From positions 1 to 43,357 of the forward strand of contig JAJFKG010000008.1 of assembly GCA_021773335.1 (NCBI GenBank): a stretch of 43,357 nt of DNA, written 5' to 3'. Of this stretch, positions 18,472 to 25,600 are shown one piece after another; the first letter of the stretch is position 1; each line of letters opens with the position of its first letter. Origin of the DNA: Gammaproteobacteria bacterium (GTDB lineage: Bacteria > Pseudomonadota > Gammaproteobacteria > JAJFKG01). The position numbers were made by a program, and so were the translations under genes. The notes under the pieces are model-generated. The model was not told the origin of the DNA and made no database searches. It saw only the letters and a list, made by a program, of their open reading frames with translations.

Positions 18472-19518
18472 ATGTTAACCGTACTCAAGGATTGGTTTCA
18501 GCGTTATTTCTCCGATCCGCAAGCTGGGATGTTATTTTTTGTTTTATTGATTGGGCTCGTTATCCTCAACACCATGAGTTATATTCTAGCGCCGGTGTTA
18601 GCCAGTATTGTCATCGCTTATTTACTTGAATGGCCGACGGCATTATTAGTTCGCTGGAAATGCCCACGCTTACTCGCGGTCATTATTGTTTTTATTTTAT
18701 TCCTTGGTTTATTCATTTATGCTTTGTTGGGATTTATGCCGTTGTTGTGGCAACAGCTATCGAATTTTGTGAATGAGATTCCTGTGATGGCGTCACGCGC
18801 ACAAGCCTTACTCCTAGAATTGCCCAAACGCTATCCTGAATTTGTGTCGCTCTCACAATTGCAGCATTATTTAGATCTTTCTAGGCTGCAGATCGGTAAG
18901 CTCGGCAAAGTGTTGTTATCCTATTCGCTCGCAGGTATTCCTGGTCTAGTGCGCCTAACGGTGTATCTCGTGTTAGTACCATTGCTAGTATACTTTATGT
19001 TGATGGATCGTGATGAACTGCTGACTTGGTTTAATCAGCAATTACCACGCAAACGTGGTGTTTTGACTGCTATTTGGCGCGATGTGAATGTACAAATCGG
19101 TAATTATGTGCGTGGTAAAGCCGTCGAAATTATTATTGTTGGCATAGTGAGCTATATTACTTTCATCTTATTGGGCTTGCCCTATGCAATTTTGCTGAGT
19201 GTATTGGTAGGATTATCCGTAGTGATCCCGTTTATTGGCGCAATTGTCGTGACGTTCCCTGTTGTGATTATCGCCATCCTCACTTGGGGTTGGTCGGCAC
19301 ACACGATGTACCTCATTGTTGCATACGCGATTATCATCACGCTGGATGCCAATGTTTTAGTACCAGTCTTATTCTCTGAAGCCGTCGATTTGCACCCGAT
19401 TACCATCATCGTTGCCATCTTGGTCTTTGGTGCGTGGTGGGGGTTCTGGGGTATCTTTTTCGCGATACCGCTCGCGGCGCTTGTCAGAACGGTTATTCAG
19501 CACTGGCCGCGGAACTAA
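18472..19518 (+). CDS. perM: AI-2E/PerM family membrane transporter
   Basis: The 348-residue protein has the AI-2E transporter family pattern. There are hydrophobic segments near 17-55 and 64-95, a soluble loop near 100-150, then four or more segments after about 155. The family block NYVRGKAVEIIIVGIVSYI is followed by LLGLPYAILLSVLVGL and VPFIGAIVVTFPV. Members export diverse small molecules or act as sodium/proton antiporters, and the substrate cannot be told here. The ATG at 18472 has AGGAC upstream. It is the last conserved gene before the accessory block. Confidence 0.85.
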   Translation: MLTVLKDWFQRYFSDPQAGMLFFVLLIGLVILNTMSYILAPVLASIVIAYLLEWPTALLVRWKCPRLLAVIIVFILFLGLFIYALLGFMPLLWQQLSNFVNEIPVMASRAQALLLELPKRYPEFVSLSQLQHYLDLSRLQIGKLGKVLLSYSLAGIPGLVRLTVYLVLVPLLVYFMLMDRDELLTWFNQQLPRKRGVLTAIWRDVNVQIGNYVRGKAVEIIIVGIVSYITFILLGLPYAILLSVLVGLSVVIPFIGAIVVTFPVVIIAILTWGWSAHTMYLIVAYAIIITLDANVLVPVLFSEAVDLHPITIIVAILVFGAWWGFWGIFFAIPLAALVRTVIQHWPRN

Positions 19519-19526
19519 AGATGAGA

Positions 19527-19618
19527 GATGAGGGGGCAGGTGTTCACATTACACAACTTCGCCTGTTTTTAACTACATTTGGCTCAAGTTGTGTAATGTG
19601 AACACCTGCCCCCTCATC
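19527..19618. repeat. Perfect 33-bp inverted repeat with 26-base loop
   Basis: The left arm, 19527-19559, begins GATGAGGGGGCAGGTG. The right arm, 19586-19618, is its exact reverse complement. The loop is 19560-19585. It starts 8 bp after the perM stop and ends 5 bp before the ribosome site GGAGGA (19624-19629) of the giant gene. In RNA it would be a very stable hairpin. No T-run follows the right arm, so it is not a standard terminator. It could be a miniature mobile element, an RNA-protecting structure, or a translational control. Confidence 0.9.
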
Positions 19619-19634
19619 CACATGGAGGAATGTG

Positions 19635-22600
19635 ATGTTGGAAGTTGACGTGAAGGCAAACCCTGATGAAGAGGACGTTAAGGATAAGGGCAAAGGTAAG
19701 GGCAAGCATAAGCGTAAAAGCCGCATGCACGCCGCGGCAATTCAAGTTGCTGCCGGCCAAGCTGCTGTTGCTGGGAATGCGCCACCTATGGCGGCAGCTT
19801 CATCAGACGGACCCCTTTCTAGTTCATCTTCTAGTTCATCAAGAGAATCTTTTTTAGGCTCAGCTGATGAGTCTGTTTCAAGTTCATCGAATGCATCGGC
19901 GCCAAGTACCTCATCAGCCCCGGTGACATTGCCCACGTATGCGCACCCTCATGCTATCGTGGTGACACCCGCTGTTACGGCACCCAACGAGGCTGTTGCC
20001 GATTCCCGCCGTGCGCAGCTATTGGCGAATATTCGCAAGATTACCGTGGGCAAAGATACCCACAGTAACACAGTGGCCTTATTGCACGAAGCCCATCATC
20101 ATTTAACCCAATCCCACCCCTTGTTGCCACCGCTGGCACAGATGCCTGCGCTGCTGTCAACGTTGTTGCCGGCCTGCCGGTTAATTGATTGGGCAACGGT
20201 GGTGATAGCGCAGGCAGCAGGAGTGCGCTTGGCGCCGGAGGATTTATTAGCGCGCCAACAAGCGCTGTTGATACAAACCCTGACAGCGCAACATCCCGCC
20301 TTAGCCCCGTTATCGGCCTTGCAGACACAGTTAGCGGCGACGTTAACAGCCTGGTCGGCCCACCCAGAAATGGCGCATTGCGCTCAATTACTGCAAACCG
20401 TCGCGGCGGGATATGCCGCGTACTTGAGCTGCCTGTGTGAGGGTGACGCGGCGACACGGCGCGACTTGCTCGCGCCCAAAGCGCGTTTATATCTCGTGGG
20501 TGATGGCTATTATCAGCTTGAGATGGCTGTGGCGCGTCAATTGCTGTGCCAAGATGCCTATGGCAAGCTCATCAAGAGCAATGAGACGGGCAATAATGCG
20601 GTGGCATCGCTCGGTGGTGTGCATTACAAGCCCAACAAAGGCATTAATGTGCTGCAACCGAATAAGGAGCACGCGGTGTGTGCCTTGCATGAGACGTTGA
20701 GTGCGGGACTAGAGACGGTCGCGGCGACGGCCTTGGTGAACGTGGATAACGTGCTAACGTGGCATGTGCCGCGCCCGGCTGAATCGGCTGGGCAGTCTCA
20801 AACTGCTTATCGCGCTTATGTGAGCGAGGTACACGTGCGGCAACAACCCTTAGCCACGGCATTGGCCAAGGCCCCTGCCTGGGCGAGTGCCTTGGTGATT
20901 GAGCGCCAGTGGCAGGGTTGTCTGGTGCAAGCCGGTTTGACCATCGAGGGGCTGTGCTTTGAGAGCGTGTTAGCGCTGCAAGCGGATGTGGCCTTATTGT
21001 CACGGCGCCTACCGAATGATGCCGCTGACATTATCACCCAGGTGTTGAACGAGGACGGTTTTTATCAACCCGGCTTGGACGCCTTGCAGGCGCTGTCGAG
21101 CACAGAGGCCAACTCCTCCGCCTTGGCACCGTCGCTGAAGAACCCCGGCTTAGCGACTCTCGAAGCAGCCTTTGTCCAGCTCAATGCTCGCTACCCACGC
21201 TCAGAGCGTTTGTTGGAATGCGCCGATGACGGTCACTGCCAGGATATTGCCTTGATTCATGGTGCGGTGGGTACGCGTCGTTTAGTGGAGGTGTTGGGGT
21301 TATTGTACACCCACCCCAGCCTCATGGCGGGACAGTCATTCTCCCAGTTGGCGCGCTTGCCGATGCGCTTTCGCCGTCTATTGCCTCAGCTTATCGCACC
21401 GGTGACGGCCAAAGCAGCGCTAGCGCAGCTACCGCGTTTGTTAGAAGCGACTCTGGATGAGGATGCAACCAGTGCCTTATTTGTCAGTGCGCTCCTGTAT
21501 CACGCCACCGATGCCAAGGCGGATAATTTCATGTTACGGGTTGAGCGCGACGCGGGGGGGCGCGTGAGACGAAGTTGGCTCGTGGGGATTGATAATGATA
21601 GGGGGTTAGCCTTTCCCCTCCAACGCCATCCGGTGGATGGCCATTATGTGCGCATAAAGAATCTCTTGTATTGCCTGCCCGCGGTACGAGGGCAAGTGCT
21701 CTCGCCACGGGTGCGCGCGGCCTTATTGGCACAAGCTCCCTCGACCCACTTAATGGCGTGGTTGGGCCAGGTGTTGGTACGCGATGAGGGCTGTCAACGT
21801 GCCTTGCGCCAAGGGGCCATCACGCCGGCCGATATTGAACGCAGTGCGCGCGAGCACTGCGATATTCCGCTGACCCTATCAGCCAGTGTGGTGCGTTATA
21901 CCTATGCGAAGTTGCAACAGTTACAGGCGTTATTGCGTGATGAAGCTTCTTTACGACACGAGGACTTATTAGCGGCCTTATACCCGGTGGTCGATTGTGT
22001 GTATCGCCGAGTGATGGCGCAAGTCACGGACCCGTTAAGCGCGCAATGGACCATTTATAAGGGGTGGGTGGCGCATGAGACACTCGAGACACAGTTTGCC
22101 AAAGTGTGGGACAGTGAACGCGTGGCAGGTCAGCTATTGAGCGAACACTTGGCGGCTTTGCACCCGGTGCTGCAAGCGCATGAGCGCGACCGTGTCTCTT
22201 TAGCCACGCTGGCCCAGACCATGTTAACCCACTTTGCCTGGCAAGACCGCACCTTGCCAGAGCAAGTACAGTTTTTAAGCCACGTGGTGGTACACACGGA
22301 CATTAAGCAGTTAGCCTTGCTGGCGGGGCATAGCAAACAACTGTTGCTCACGGCGGTCTCGCGCTTGGCTTCACCGGCGTTGGTGCGCTTATTGTTGGCC
22401 AGTGGGGGACACACGGTGTACCTCGATGAGGCCACGCCAACGGGGCAATCCTTATTGGATGTCTTGTGCCGCAACTATATCAATGATGTGCCGGCGGCGT
22501 TAGCGCTATTGCCGGTATTAATAGCGCAAGATGGCTCGTCTTTATACCGCTTAAACAGTCGTGGTTATGCGCCATTAGTGCAAGCCTTACAGGTCACGTC

Positions 22601-25600
22601 GGATGCGCAAGCTGAGGTAGCGCGCCCCTTTATTGAAGCGCTTATCGCGGCGGGAGCGGATATTGACTTAGCGACAAGCAGTGGCCATGGGGTGTTAGAT
22701 AAGTTAGCGAGTTGGGGGCGAGTGCGCTTGTGGGCGCTGTGTGTTGAATTAGGGGCGCGTCAGGTGGCAGCGCCAGCGGCGTTGTTACACACGTTACGGC
22801 AAGACGCGTGGCGCTCTACTGAGGTAGATGAGGCCTTGGTACTGTTGCAGCGTGAACAGGTAGGCTTGCAGTGGGTGGCAGGCCAGCGGCAATGGTGTTT
22901 GCCAGTTAATGCGCCTGCGCAACGACAGCGCCGTCGGGCGACGATGCAGTTGGCGTTAGGCAACCGCACTGCCTTACCGGCGGCTTGGGCGCCACAGTTA
23001 GCAGTCGAAGGCGACAACCAACGTTTTCGTGCGCGAGAGGGTTGCATGGGGTATGGGCGGCGCGAAGTGAAAGGCTTGCGGCACGCTGGGGTGTCGCTTC
23101 ATGTGAAGAAGCATCCAGAGTTGGCGGGTGTGCAATACGCCGTGCAAGTATTAGCCCGCTGGATTGCCCCGACGGGCATCGCACCGGGGGCCTTGGCGCT
23201 GATTGAGAGCGAGGAGGGCACTCCTTACCCGGCATGGGTGTCGCACACGGTCGTGGGTGAGAACTTATACGATGTCTTAAAATCGGGCGAGGAAGCGGCA
23301 TTTTTACCGTACTTGGCGCCCGCGCGCTTATCGGCGTTAATGTGTTTGGCGATGATAATCAATGCCGAAGACGGCAAGCCGGACAATTATGTATTGCGGC
23401 GTTTGCCGGGTGAGGCGGTGCGTTATGAATTGGTGGGGGTGGATGAAGACCATGCGTTTGTGGTGGGGGTGACACGCCATATGCTCGCGCCAGAGACGCT
23501 GCATGTGAAAAGTGTGTTGTTTTGTTTGGATGCAATGTGCCAACCCTTACACCCACAGGTCCGCGCGCGTTTATTGTCACTGTCGGTGGACGAAGTGTTA
23601 GGCACGTGGTTGGAGGCGCTAGCGACCTACTATAAAGGGGTGCAAAAACTGCTGGCCAGCGGGGAGCAAGCGCGCTTGTGGGCAGGCAGCGGCAGTATGT
23701 TAGGGCGTTTGTTTGGACGTACTGGAGTAGCACCGCAGTTACTGACGATGCCGTTTTACCCGGGGACAATAGCGCGCTTGTATGCGAAGTTGCGGCGTTT
23801 ACAGCGGGCATTACGCCAAAATGCGCAACTCACGCACTTGGGGCTATTACGGGTGTTAGAGCCACAGGTGGCCAGCTATTACGCAGCAGCGTTAGCCAAG
23901 CCGACGGTGCGTGAGCGTTTCCGGGCGATTAGCGACACACGTTTGCGCTTGACGGCTCGTGGGCATGAGACATTGACGACGACCCAAGATGCGGTGCACT
24001 TGCAAGCGTTGGCGGCGTCTTCTTCGCCAGCGGCGAGTGCCACACCGTCAGTGACTTGGCAAGACGTAGTGCGTCACTGCAGCCCTAGCGCCGCGCAAGC
24101 GGAATTGGTGGCGGTACAACGCGAGTGGCACGAGGAGCAGCACTTAATCCAAGCGGTACAAAGCGGTGATGTGCAACCGTTTGCCGCGACCTATCAGCGT
24201 GAGGATATGGTCACGCACTTGTTGCGCCAAATTGATTTCAGTCAATGGCCATTGGAGCAACAAGCGCAACTGTTAGACGCCGCGATTGCCGCACCGAGTC
24301 GTCAGGTGCGACGTTTATTCTTACGCGGTTGTCAGGTGTTGACGGCAGAGCGTTTACGGCGCTTATTGGCGGGGGCAGCTGTCATTACGCGCATTCACTT
24401 GCAAGATTGTGTGGTCGATGATGCGATGGTGGGGATCATCGCACGTCGTGGTCAACATTTGCTGTCCTTACACATCACGGGCAGTTCGGCCTTAACACGG
24501 GTGCAAAATGGGCGCCAAGCGGCAGCATTTCCACAGCTAAAACGCCTGATGTTGGCCGATAATAGCAATCTGAAAGGCATTGCTGTCGAAGCCCCGCGCT
24601 TAACAACGCTGATAACGGCCGATTGTGGGCATTTGCAGCACCTGACGGTCGCGACGAGGTGTTTAACGCACTTAAATGTTGCCCACAATGGGCAATTGCA
24701 AAGCGCGGTGTTATCCACCTTGTTAGCGGTCAATCCTGGGTTGGTGCATTTGGAGATGCCGGGCTTGGGGGTATTGGAGGAGCTGGCATTGCCACAGCCC
24801 TTGTCATTAGCGACTTTAGTGATGGACGGTATCCGGGTGAGTGAGGTAGACATGGCGACTTGGTTTGTGCCGGGGATAGTCGCGTCATTGCATGAAGCGA
24901 TTGATAAAAAGGATTTCGAGGCTATGGCACGTGCGTGTTATGCCTTAGGGGGCTGTGCGGCAGCAGTGACGAGTTGTGTAGCTGGTGAACCTGCTTTGAT
25001 ATGGCTTTGTCGGCGAGGGATTAACTCTGCTCAAGCGGCAAAACAATGGGCAGTGTGGCGTGCGTTAGTGCGCTTTTTGTTGGCCAATGGGGTGGATGTG
25101 GATACGGCAGATAATGAAGGAATGACAGCGTTGCTGTGGGTGTGCCGGGATGGTTTTGAACTTGCAGAGACGGCACCAGTGGCGCGCGAGGTGGTGTTCG
25201 CATTGCTAGCGCATGGCGCGAACGTGGATGCGGTGGATAATGAGGGCATAACAGCGTTGATATGGGTGTGTTATGGCGTTTTTGAAAATGCATGGACGGC
25301 ATCGGCATCGGTGGCACGTGAGGTGGTGTTGGCGTTGTTGGCCCACGGAGCGAACGTGGATGCGGTGAATAATAACCGTATGACGGCGTTGATGTGTGTG
25401 TGCTATGAGGGTTTTAAACAGGCGGTGAGGATGCCATTTGCACGCGAGGTGGTGTTAGCGTTGCTTGAGCGTGGGGCGGATGTGAATGCGGCAGATGACT
25501 ACGGTAAGACAGCGTTGATGCTGATGTGCTATGAGGGTTTTAAACAGGCAGAAACAGCACCAGTGGCGCGCGAGGTGGTATTCGCATTGCTAGCGCATGG

